Below are positions 25,780-32,806 of a stretch of DNA of 64,000 nt, piece after piece (positions within the stretch are counted from its first letter, which is position 1; each line of letters opens with the position of its first letter). Source of the DNA: CAYRYU01 sp964428355. GTDB taxonomy: Bacteria; Muiribacteriota; Ozemobacteria; Ozemobacterales; Ozemobacteraceae. The position numbers and the translations under genes were made by a program. Under the pieces are notes generated by a model that was given only the letters and a program-made list of their open reading frames with translations, was not told the DNA's origin and did not search any database. The stretch lies in assembly GCA_964428355.1 (NCBI GenBank), contig CAYRYU010000027.1, positions 10,170 to 74,169 on the forward strand, given 5' to 3'.

Positions 25780-27521
25780 AGGGCCAGGCCCAACTGGGAG
25801 TTGATCGACAAAAGACGCTCCTCAATCTCTTCCGCGGTGTCGAGATCCAGGAGTGGGAGAACCATTTCCTGAACCTTCTGAAGGGAAATCCTCCGTATGA
25901 TGTCCTTGACCTTCGGAATGAAGGCAGCGTTCATGGAAAGTTCGAGAAGGCCCAGCCCAAGGAGAAGCGTTGTGTAGCGGCAGTCTCCCGCCAGCTCGCC
26001 GCAAAGACATACCCCCTTCCCCTCTTTCTGCCCCGCAAGCGAAATCTCGCGAAGCATCCGCAGGATGGCAGGATGAGCAGGCTGATAAAGGTGGGCGACC
26101 CGGGAGTTGTTCCGGTCTACCGCCAGGGTGTACTGGATGAGATCGTTGCTTCCGATCGAGACGAAATCCGCTTCTCGAAGGATCTTCTCCGCCATCAGCG
26201 CGGCGGATGGAACCTCAATCATGGCACCCACAGGGATCTCCCCGATCGAGGGTACCCCTTCCCGGGTCAGCTCCGCCCTCACGTCGGCTAGAATCTTCTT
26301 GGCCTGGCGGAGTTCGGAAAGGTTGGAGATCATCGGGAACAAAAGCTTGACCGAGCCGGGCCGTCGAAGCCCTGCGGTCCGGAGGATCGCCCGAAGTTGT
26401 GTTTTGAACACGTCGACCCGGTCGAGGGAAATCCGAACCGCACGCCATCCGAGGTCGGGATTCTTTTCGTTGGAGGGCCCGATGAGATGTGAGATCTTGT
26501 CTCCACCGAGGTCGATCGTCCGGATCACGACATCCAGCTCCTCGAGAGGCTTGACCACGCTCGAATAGATCTCGAAAAGCTCCTGTTCGGTGGGGAATCG
26601 CCTGCGAATCAGGTAGGTGAACTCGGTCCTGTACAAGCCGATTCCATCCGCCTGGTTTTTCAAAACGCATTGGACATCCTGTGCCTGACCGATGTTTGCG
26701 CAAAGCTTGACCTTCACCCCATCCTGGGTGATGCACGGTTGTGCGAGGGCATCCATCACCAGTTTCCGGTTTCGCTCGAACTCGCCCTTCGCTCGGTTGT
26801 AATCCTCGATGAGTGCGGGGTTGGGGTTGCAGACCAGGGTTCCGGAATTCCCGTCGATGATGAGGAAAGAACCATCCTCTATCTTGGAGAGAAGGTTCTT
26901 GACCTGGATCAATGCGGGAACTCCAAGGGACCGCGCCAGGATACTGGCATGCGAGGTGGCGGTACCGTCGGCGGTTGCTATTCCCAGGATCTTCTGTGGA
27001 TCGAATCCAACGATCTCGGAGGGTGTGAGGTCTTCCGCGATGATGATGACCCCATCCTTGATCTCGGACATGCTCTTGGGGATTTTCCCGGAGTTGAAGT
27101 TCTTCAAAAGGCGTTTCCCGACATCCAGAATGTCTATGGCCTTCCCCTGGAACTGCGCGTCGGGGAGCTTTCGGAAGAATTCGGCGTAGTCCTTGATGAC
27201 AACGGAAACGACTCTTTCCGCGTTGGTTCTCTGTTCCCGGATCCTTTTCAGGATCTCCTTTTTCAGGTCGGGATCATCGATCAGTGTAAGGTGGGCCTGG
27301 AAGATGTTGGCGATCTCCAGACTGCTCTTGATCTGCGGGAGTTCGAGCATCTCGCTGATCTCGGCCCTGGATTTCATGAGTGTCGCCGTGAACCGTTCGA
27401 TCTCGGCTTCGATTTCTCCTGGCTTGATGGCATGGGAGGGAACGTTGTCCATCTGGAAATGTTTCAGACAGAAAGCCCTCCCAAGGGCATAACCAGGGGA
27501 AATTGCCGTCCCTTTCAGCAT
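25776..27521 (-). CDS. ptsI: Phosphoenolpyruvate-protein phosphotransferase (PTS enzyme I)
   Basis: Enzyme I moves phosphate from phosphoenolpyruvate to HPr at the head of the PTS. The 581-residue product has the N-terminal HPr-binding/phospho-His region with GTATSHASILARSLGVPA (His191), then the PEP-binding barrel with YRTEFTYLIRR, DLGGDKISHLIG, GAMIEVPSAAL, FVSIGSNDLIQYTLAVDR and the catalytic LCGELAGD Cys. ATG 27521 begins MLKGTAISPGYALG as in the family; a TTG five codons upstream is less likely. There is no HPr, HPr kinase or EII gene in the window, so it may serve a regulatory PTS or have distant partners. Confidence 0.96.
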   Translation of the reverse strand: MLKGTAISPGYALGRAFCLKHFQMDNVPSHAIKPGEIEAEIERFTATLMKSRAEISEMLELPQIKSSLEIANIFQAHLTLIDDPDLKKEILKRIREQRTNAERVVSVVIKDYAEFFRKLPDAQFQGKAIDILDVGKRLLKNFNSGKIPKSMSEIKDGVIIIAEDLTPSEIVGFDPQKILGIATADGTATSHASILARSLGVPALIQVKNLLSKIEDGSFLIIDGNSGTLVCNPNPALIEDYNRAKGEFERNRKLVMDALAQPCITQDGVKVKLCANIGQAQDVQCVLKNQADGIGLYRTEFTYLIRRRFPTEQELFEIYSSVVKPLEELDVVIRTIDLGGDKISHLIGPSNEKNPDLGWRAVRISLDRVDVFKTQLRAILRTAGLRRPGSVKLLFPMISNLSELRQAKKILADVRAELTREGVPSIGEIPVGAMIEVPSAALMAEKILREADFVSIGSNDLIQYTLAVDRNNSRVAHLYQPAHPAILRMLREISLAGQKEGKGVCLCGELAGDCRYTTLLLGLGLLELSMNAAFIPKVKDIIRRISLQKVQEMVLPLLDLDTAEEIEERLLSINSQLGLAL

Positions 27522-27530
27522 GAAAAACCC

Positions 27531-27559
27531 TTGCAATTATATTTCCGACATCCTATCAT
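27531..27559 (+). promoter_or_regulatory. Promoter for surE
   Basis: TTGCAA (27531-27536), a 17-base spacer and TATCAT (27554-27559) on the plus strand. The start would be near 27566, about 93 bases before surE. The same AT-rich patch also holds a minus-strand TATAAT (27541 to 27536), too close to the ptsI ATG for a normal leader. Confidence 0.7.
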
Positions 27560-27658
27560 GAACATCTTGCCCGAGCAAGGTTTTCCCCGGAATTTGAGGA
27601 AAATGGAACTGCGGAAGTGGAGGTTTCGAACGCTTCCGGAAACGGAACGGAGGGTGAA

Positions 27659-28468
27659 ATGCGCATTCTTGTCTCCAACGACGACGGGATTTCCGCTCCC
27701 GGGATCGTCGCCCTTGCCTCCGCTGCGGGAGAGTTCGGGAGCGTGATAGTCGCGGCCCCCAACCGTGAACGGAGTGCCGCCAGCCATTCCCTGACGATCG
27801 GTACCCCTCTTCGGATGAACAAGGTACGTTTTCCCGTCCCCGTCTCCGAAGCATACTCGGTCAGCGGAACACCTTCAGATTGCGTGAAACTCGCGATGTC
27901 ACAGGGCATGGATTCCCCGCCCGATCTCATTCTCTCGGGTATCAACAGGGGGGCGAACGTGAGCGTCGACATTTTCTATTCGGGAACAGTCGCCGCCGCC
28001 TTCGAGGGGGTGTTCGACGACATTCCCGCAGTGGCCTTTTCCCTTGACACCTGGGATTCCGGTGCGGATTTTGCACATGCCCAGAGGTGGGTGAAAAAGA
28101 CACTTGCGCGGCTGATCGACTCCAACTTGCTGGACAAACGGATCCTCTTCAACGTCAATATCCCAGACCTCTCTCCACGGAAGGTTAAGGGCTTCCGTTT
28201 TACCCGGATGGGGCGAGTCCGTTACCGGGATTCCTACGAAAGGCGGCACGACCCGGGTGGGCACCCCTACTTCTGGCTCAAGGGTGCGGTGGAAATCCTG
28301 GATGAGGATCCGGATTGTGACATCAATGCATTGAAGGATGGGTACGTTTCCGTGACCCCCATCCGCCCAGAACTAACGGCTTTCGAAGTGCTGGACGCCT
28401 TTTCAGAGGTTCCTGCCAAGGCCGGGAGGAAAAAGAGATCCCCCGTTTCTCGTTGCCGCAAAGGGTGA
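27659..28468 (+). CDS. surE: 5'-nucleotidase SurE
   Basis: 269 residues from ATG 27659, with CGGAGGG a few bases upstream. SurE is a metal-dependent phosphatase of nucleoside monophosphates and short polyphosphates linked to stationary-phase survival. The family opening MRILVSNDDGISAPGI carries the metal pair D8-D9. APNRERSAASHSLT, SGTPSDCVKLA and LILSGINRGANVS are all present, and VSVTPI closes the domain. A basic tail of about 15 residues (AGRKKRSPVSRCRKG) is extra. The nitrilase gene follows after 7 bases. Confidence 0.96.
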   Translation: MRILVSNDDGISAPGIVALASAAGEFGSVIVAAPNRERSAASHSLTIGTPLRMNKVRFPVPVSEAYSVSGTPSDCVKLAMSQGMDSPPDLILSGINRGANVSVDIFYSGTVAAAFEGVFDDIPAVAFSLDTWDSGADFAHAQRWVKKTLARLIDSNLLDKRILFNVNIPDLSPRKVKGFRFTRMGRVRYRDSYERRHDPGGHPYFWLKGAVEILDEDPDCDINALKDGYVSVTPIRPELTAFEVLDAFSEVPAKAGRKKRSPVSRCRKG

Positions 28469-28475
28469 CCTGCTG

Positions 28476-29279
28476 GTGAGAGAGGGGAAAATTCTTCCTG
28501 ACGTCCTGAGGGTTTCACTGCTTCAGTGGAACATTCTCAGGGATTCCCCCGATCACAATATCGCAATTTTCCAAAAGCTCCTCGAAATCGCTTCCGCCTT
28601 CGAGCCGCACCTGGTAATACTGCCCGAAATGTGGACCAGGGGTTTTTGTGGCCGGGCACTGGAAATGGAAGCGAAAATGCTCCCCGCCCGCCTGGATTTT
28701 TGCCGTGATCAGGCCAGGGGGCTGAACGCCTGGATCGCAGCGGGCACACTTCCGGAACCCGCTCCGGGCGGGAAGGTTTTCAACACTTTTTTCCTTCTGG
28801 ATCCCGCTGGGGAGGTCCGGTTGGTCTATCGGAAGGTCCATCTGTTCCCCCTGACGAAAGAGCCTGTCTTCTTCGCACCGGGGGAGGCGCCAGGGGAGAT
28901 CTGCGAATCCGGGAACTGGAGGATTGGCGCGGGAATCTGTTTCGATCTTCGGTTCCCTGAGCTTTTCCGCGCGCAGATGAAGCGTGGAGCGAACCTCTTC
29001 ATAATCCCCGCCCAGTTCCCGAAACCCCGGAAGGACCAGTATCAGATTCTCTCGAGGGCCCGGGCGATCGAAAATCTGGCTTTTTTTGCCGGGGTCAACC
29101 GGGTTGGTGAAGATAGGGAACTTGGCTTCTTCGGGGCAAGTTCGGGAATCGGTCCTCTTGGCAACATCATCGCCGAGGCAGGAGAAGGGGAGGAAGTGCT
29201 GAACCTCTCCCTGGACTTTCGGGAGGTTTTGGAGGTCCGCCAGAGATTTCCCTTTCTGGAGAACACCCCGCTTCTCTGA
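28476..29279 (+). CDS. Carbon-nitrogen hydrolase, omega-amidase-like
   Basis: 267 residues from GTG 28476, 7 bases after surE. The nitrilase-superfamily catalytic triad is complete: Glu51 (LPEMWTRGF), Lys120 (YRKVHLF) and Cys155 (GICFDLRFPE). The PEMxxxGF and CFDLRFPELFR forms are closest to omega-amidase YafV/NIT2, which hydrolyses alpha-ketoglutaramate or alpha-ketosuccinamate, byproducts of glutamine and asparagine transaminases. A deaminated-glutathione amidase role is an alternative. There is no signal peptide; the protein is cytoplasmic. Confidence 0.88.
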   Translation: MREGKILPDVLRVSLLQWNILRDSPDHNIAIFQKLLEIASAFEPHLVILPEMWTRGFCGRALEMEAKMLPARLDFCRDQARGLNAWIAAGTLPEPAPGGKVFNTFFLLDPAGEVRLVYRKVHLFPLTKEPVFFAPGEAPGEICESGNWRIGAGICFDLRFPELFRAQMKRGANLFIIPAQFPKPRKDQYQILSRARAIENLAFFAGVNRVGEDRELGFFGASSGIGPLGNIIAEAGEGEEVLNLSLDFREVLEVRQRFPFLENTPLL

Positions 29280-29300
29280 AGCCGTGAAAAAATCGCGAAA

Positions 29301-29356
29301 GATTGATTTTCCCACCGATTCTCACGGATTGCCACGGATTGATTTTCGGGAAAATC
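29301..29356. repeat. CACGGATT-type degenerate intergenic repeat
   Basis: GATTGATTTTC occurs at 29301-29311 and again at 29337-29347. Two CACGGATT units lie at 29323-29330 and 29333-29340. GATTTTC-GG-GAAAATC (29341-29356) is a hairpin. I recall similar CACGGATT strings from intergenic DNA of other environmental bacteria; the role is unknown. Confidence 0.55.
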
Positions 29357-29463
29357 AGTGTTGATACGGGTTTAGCCGTGGTGAAAACTCTACGTTTTCG
29401 ATCCCTTCCTCCGTCGGTTGGTTTTTTTCGCACCTTATCTGAAGCACCGATTTTGGGAAAAGG

Positions 29464-29493
29464 AAAAGGGAGACGGTCGCCCGTCTCCCTTTT
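29464..29493. terminator. Bidirectional terminator between nitrilase and secreted-protein genes
   Basis: AAAAGGGAGACGG (29464-29476) and CCGTCTCCCTTTT (29481-29493) form a perfect 13-bp stem with a TCGC loop. T-rich runs follow on both strands, fitting its place between two convergent genes. Confidence 0.92.
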
Positions 29494-29510
29494 CTTCTAT
29501 CGGTTTGGAA

Positions 29511-31727
29511 TCAGAGTTCGACGACGGGAATGAGAACCTTGTAGGAGAACTCGGCTTTGTCGGTCCGGCCGGAGATCCAGATGAAGGCGCCGTTCGTGGG
29601 CTGCGAGAACTGGTGCTGGAAGGAATCGCCAAGGGCATTGAGGGAGGATTCCGTCTTGTCCTTCCCGTCAAAGATCACGACGCTGACGCTTTCACGTTGG
29701 ACATCCTTGGAGAGGTCGACGGAAAAGGAAAGCTTGGAGTCTTTCCCGACCTGGCTGGCTGTAGGAACGGGGTCGGTGAGGAAATCGAAGGACTGGGCCA
29801 GGTTGGTCCGGTTGTCCTTGAGGGAGATGCTCAGGACGTATGGCTTGTCGGTGGTTACCTCGGCTCCCGTGACTCCGCCCTGCTGGCCATTGGAGGCCAA
29901 CTTGGTGGGATCCTTTTCCTTGTGTTCTCCGGGGGTATATTCATTGGCGCGGTCTTTGTTGGTGGTCTGGTCGGTCCCGTCGCCCGCGGGGAGTTGGGCA
30001 TTCGGGCCACCTTCGCCGCTGGTTCCGCCTGCGCCCGCTCCACCGGCGGAATCACCTTCATGGCCGCCGGATGCGCCCGCGTTATCGCCTTCACCACCAC
30101 CGCTGCCGGAGGGCAGGTAATCGCCCGAACCACCGGAGGAGGAGGTGTCGGCGTTGGCGACCTGAATGTTCTCGGAGGTGTTCCCGTCTTGGTTGGAGCT
30201 CCTGGAGGAGCCTGCGCTGCCGTAGGGGGTTCCGGAATCGCCGGCCGCTCCGGCCGACCCGCCTGATGAACCTGAGCTGCCGCCGGAGGAAGCGGAGGAA
30301 CCGTGGCCCGATTGCCCGCTGCCTGCCGCGGCGTTGGCCATGCTGACCGAGCTGTCGCCGGGGTTCACGTAGAGATCGGAGACGTCAACCCTTCCCGCGC
30401 TGTCATCGGCGATGGGGCCCGAATCGCCCCCGCTGTAGGAACCTTCCGAGGAGGAGCTTGAAGAGCTGGAGCCGCTTTCGGAAGAGGAAGAACCGGAGGA
30501 GCCCCCTGCGGAGGCGGAATCACCACCGCTGCTGCTTCCGGATTCGGTCGTTCCCGCGGAGAGGTCGTTTCCAGAACTGGTGCTTGCTCCCGTTCGTGTC
30601 TGGTGGGCATCGATGGTCCGGTTCTGGAACCCCATCTTGTAAACCGGGATGGTGACGTGGATGATCTCCTTCTGTTCCTTGTTGGGATCGAGGGGATGCT
30701 TGTAGGTCACGACAGCGGTGTATTGATCGGGGTTGGGAATGCGGAAGATGTGGCGGTAGTTGGTGTTGTAGGTTTCCTTGGGGACGAAATGCTCCCCTTC
30801 GTTGTCCTTGATCGTCAGGTCGACATCCTGGGGGTTGATCTTGTTCTGATCCAGGTCGAGGCCGATCTTGACGCGGGTGTCTTCGGGAACCGGCTCGGCT
30901 TTGGCGACGATATTCTGTGTCGGAACCAAGGCCTTGGGAAAAACCGCAGCCGGGAAGGGTTGGTCTTTTCTGGAAATCGGGTCTTGGATGACCAGCACGA
31001 TAGGAGCCTTTTCAACTACTGGAGGAGCGATTTCGGTTCCGGTCTTGGGGGGCTCTTTTCCCGTGGTGGTAGGAGGGGTCGTCTTGGATGTTCCGGTTTT
31101 TCCGGGGGGGGTGGAGGCGGTTTTGCTCGGTGGAGCCTTCCCGGTGGAACCGGGGGTTCCTGGTGTTCCCGGGCTGGCCGGGGTCGCAGGGGTGGAAGGG
31201 GTTGAAACCGTCTTTGTCGGTGGGGCAACCGGCGAAGGAGAGGAGGTGGGGGCTGGATTGGATGGCGGTGTGGGATTGCCGCCGGACCCTTGCGTGGTGG
31301 CGGGATTCGTCTTGCCGCCAACCTGGCCTTCCTGGAAGGCTTCCTTCACTTCCTGGGGTTTCCCGTCGGCTCCGATCTTCCAGCTTTTCTGCCACGTCCA
31401 GCAGGAGCCGGAAACGACGCCTCCCGTTTTGATCTTGTCGGCGGTGTTGTTGATGAACCCGTTGACCCAGCTTTGCTGGGCACCCGTACCGGCACTGCCC
31501 GTGGTTGCCCCGTTGTCTTTGGAGCCGCCGTCCGTCTTGATAACCGGTTCGATCTTGTCGACTCCGGTCTTGGTAGTGGTCGTGGTGGTTCCGCTGGGGC
31601 CCGTTGTCGTAGTCGTGGTGGTGAAGCCGGAATTGGGGTTTTCCCATGGCTTCGATTGGGCGGAAACCTCACCGCCCAAAAACACCAGAATGGCCAGAAC
31701 CGCAAAGATAACGCGATGTTTCGTCAT
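29511..31727 (-). CDS. Large secreted low-complexity protein of unknown function
   Basis: 738 residues from ATG 31727, preceded by AAGGAAGGTGG. Signal peptide 1-24 (cleavage near VSAQ). A Thr/Pro/Gly-rich segment (about 25-230) with one short ordered patch rich in Trp leads to a structured domain (about 235-375: KAPIVLVIQDP, RVKIGLDLDQNKINPQDVDL, HIFRIPNPDQYTAVVTYKHP), probably an Ig-like beta sandwich. A Ser/Gly run follows (about 385-600), then a second beta domain (about 605-738) ending KVLIPVVEL. It reads as a cell-surface or matrix protein with flexible spacers. A near-consensus promoter and a strong terminator make it a single, well-expressed gene. I do not recognise either ordered domain. 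Confidence 0.75.
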   Translation of the reverse strand: MTKHRVIFAVLAILVFLGGEVSAQSKPWENPNSGFTTTTTTTGPSGTTTTTTKTGVDKIEPVIKTDGGSKDNGATTGSAGTGAQQSWVNGFINNTADKIKTGGVVSGSCWTWQKSWKIGADGKPQEVKEAFQEGQVGGKTNPATTQGSGGNPTPPSNPAPTSSPSPVAPPTKTVSTPSTPATPASPGTPGTPGSTGKAPPSKTASTPPGKTGTSKTTPPTTTGKEPPKTGTEIAPPVVEKAPIVLVIQDPISRKDQPFPAAVFPKALVPTQNIVAKAEPVPEDTRVKIGLDLDQNKINPQDVDLTIKDNEGEHFVPKETYNTNYRHIFRIPNPDQYTAVVTYKHPLDPNKEQKEIIHVTIPVYKMGFQNRTIDAHQTRTGASTSSGNDLSAGTTESGSSSGGDSASAGGSSGSSSSESGSSSSSSSSEGSYSGGDSGPIADDSAGRVDVSDLYVNPGDSSVSMANAAAGSGQSGHGSSASSGGSSGSSGGSAGAAGDSGTPYGSAGSSRSSNQDGNTSENIQVANADTSSSGGSGDYLPSGSGGGEGDNAGASGGHEGDSAGGAGAGGTSGEGGPNAQLPAGDGTDQTTNKDRANEYTPGEHKEKDPTKLASNGQQGGVTGAEVTTDKPYVLSISLKDNRTNLAQSFDFLTDPVPTASQVGKDSKLSFSVDLSKDVQRESVSVVIFDGKDKTESSLNALGDSFQHQFSQPTNGAFIWISGRTDKAEFSYKVLIPVVEL

Positions 31728-31776
31728 AGCCGCCACCTTCCTTCTTTCGAGAGACGTTTGATCCCCTTTTAACATA

Positions 31777-31806
31777 AGTATACCAGGGGGAAGAATAGGA
31801 TGTCAA
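31777..31806 (-). promoter_or_regulatory. Strong promoter of the secreted low-complexity protein
   Basis: On the minus strand: consensus TTGACA (31806 to 31801), an 18-base spacer and TATACT (31782 to 31777), preceded by TG one base away (extended -10). It is one of the two best sigma-70 promoters in the window. Confidence 0.88.
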
Positions 31807-31892
31807 AATCCGCATCCGGAGAATTTCCCCAAAAGAATATACACCGTACACGGCAAAAAGGTTGCAGAAAAGTTGGCCTGCGATGAAAAATC

Positions 31893-31922
31893 TTGTATTC
31901 GCTGTTGTTTTGAATATATTAT
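31893..31922 (+). promoter_or_regulatory. Possible promoter of the YvyF-like gene
   Basis: TTGTAT (31893-31898), 18 bases and TATTAT (31917-31922), in an AT-rich patch 64 bases before the gene start. I saw no FliA-type (TAAA-N15-GCCGATAA) promoter. Confidence 0.45.
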
Positions 31923-31985
31923 TTTTGGTGCCAATCCTCCTCGGAAGCCCAGAATAGGGAAGAACGTTTTCGAAATGAGGGAAGA

Positions 31986-32405
31986 ATGTCACCAGCCGAG
32001 TTGAAACTCATTTCCTGCCGCCTTTGCGGTGCGATCATCGTGAAGATCTCCCGCGATGTATGTCCGAAATGCCACGTTATCGAAGAGGAAAATTTCGTCA
32101 AGGTCAGGGATTTCCTTCGTGCAAATCCCGGCTCTCCGGTCGAGGAAATCGTCAAGGAAACCAGGGTTCCCGAACCCCAGGTCAACCGGTTCATCTCGAG
32201 CGGACGGCTCGAGCGTGTGAACATAAATGTCGATCATACCTGCCAGACCTGCCATCGAACGATTCCAACCGGTTTGATCTGTCCCGAATGCGCAAAGAAC
32301 CTCAAAGAGCAGGTCATCCAGCTGAAAAGAGACCTGAAAGCGCTTCAGGACAAGGAACAGTTCCGACCCAACGAGGGTGGGCGGAAACCCCCGGGCCGCA
32401 GATAA
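31986..32405 (+). CDS. YvyF-like flagellar-operon zinc protein
   Basis: 139 residues. Two zinc-ribbon halves, C11-x2-C14 with C26-x2-C29 and C86-x2-C89 with C99-x2-C102, flank a small helix-turn-helix-like segment (about 35-80, FVKVRDFLRANPGSPVEEIVKET and VNRFISSGRL). This order matches YvyF (TIGR03826), encoded in the late flagellar operon of Bacillus and thought to be regulatory. Here the C-terminus has an extra basic tail. No flagellar gene is nearby, so either the family works outside motility here or the flagellar genes are scattered. GAGGG is upstream of the ATG. Confidence 0.75.
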   Translation: MSPAELKLISCRLCGAIIVKISRDVCPKCHVIEEENFVKVRDFLRANPGSPVEEIVKETRVPEPQVNRFISSGRLERVNINVDHTCQTCHRTIPTGLICPECAKNLKEQVIQLKRDLKALQDKEQFRPNEGGRKPPGRR

Positions 32406-32806
32406 ACCTGATTTTGTTGAACTTGAAATGCCTTTGGGGGTATGCTAGACTGAACCGGTTTTTTTCCCATTCCCGTATTGGTCAAACCAGGGGGGATCCT
32501 CATCAGGAAAGTGCGAGCTAACGTCCGGGCCGGTCTTTCGAAGAAACCGGAGGAGAGAAACTTGTCCCGGGTTGGGTATTCCCCCATCCCCATTCCCATA
32601 ACGGATCCTTCCCGCAGGATTCCGAAATGGGGGCGTGGTTCGTGTGTTTCCGCAACGGCAGTCCCTTCGCGGGTGCACGAGGGCCGGGCGGGGGGTACAG
32701 CCGCCGCAAGAGCGGATTTTCGTGGGTTTTCAGATGGTTCGAAGATTTTCCCTGCTCCTGACAGGGGCAGGGCAACTTGGGCAGCGGGCCTATTCGGAGA
32801 GATACT
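32406..32806 (+). other. 401-base gene-poor region, probable long 5' leader
   Basis: No convincing gene is seen. A promoter-like pair sits at its left end. The segment from about 32455 to 32806 would be the leader of the coiled-coil gene. It holds local hairpins such as CCGGTCTTTC-GAA-GAAACCGG near 32530 and CCCCCAT (near 32580) against ATGGGGG (near 32630). Frames within it lack an RBS and have no recognisable product. I could not match it to 6S, SRP, RNase P, tmRNA, T-box or a known riboswitch by eye. Confidence 0.5.
32417..32446 (+). promoter_or_regulatory. Possible promoter for the coiled-coil/zinc-ribbon gene
   Basis: TTGAAC (32417-32422), 18 bases and TATGCT (32441-32446), 361 bases before the ATG at 32807. 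Confidence 0.5.

Noticed and set aside
29303..31772. Plus-strand frames opposite the low-complexity secreted protein
   Set aside because: They are mirror frames of Ser/Gly/Thr codon runs, with no RBS and no family match; the minus strand has promoter, RBS and terminator.
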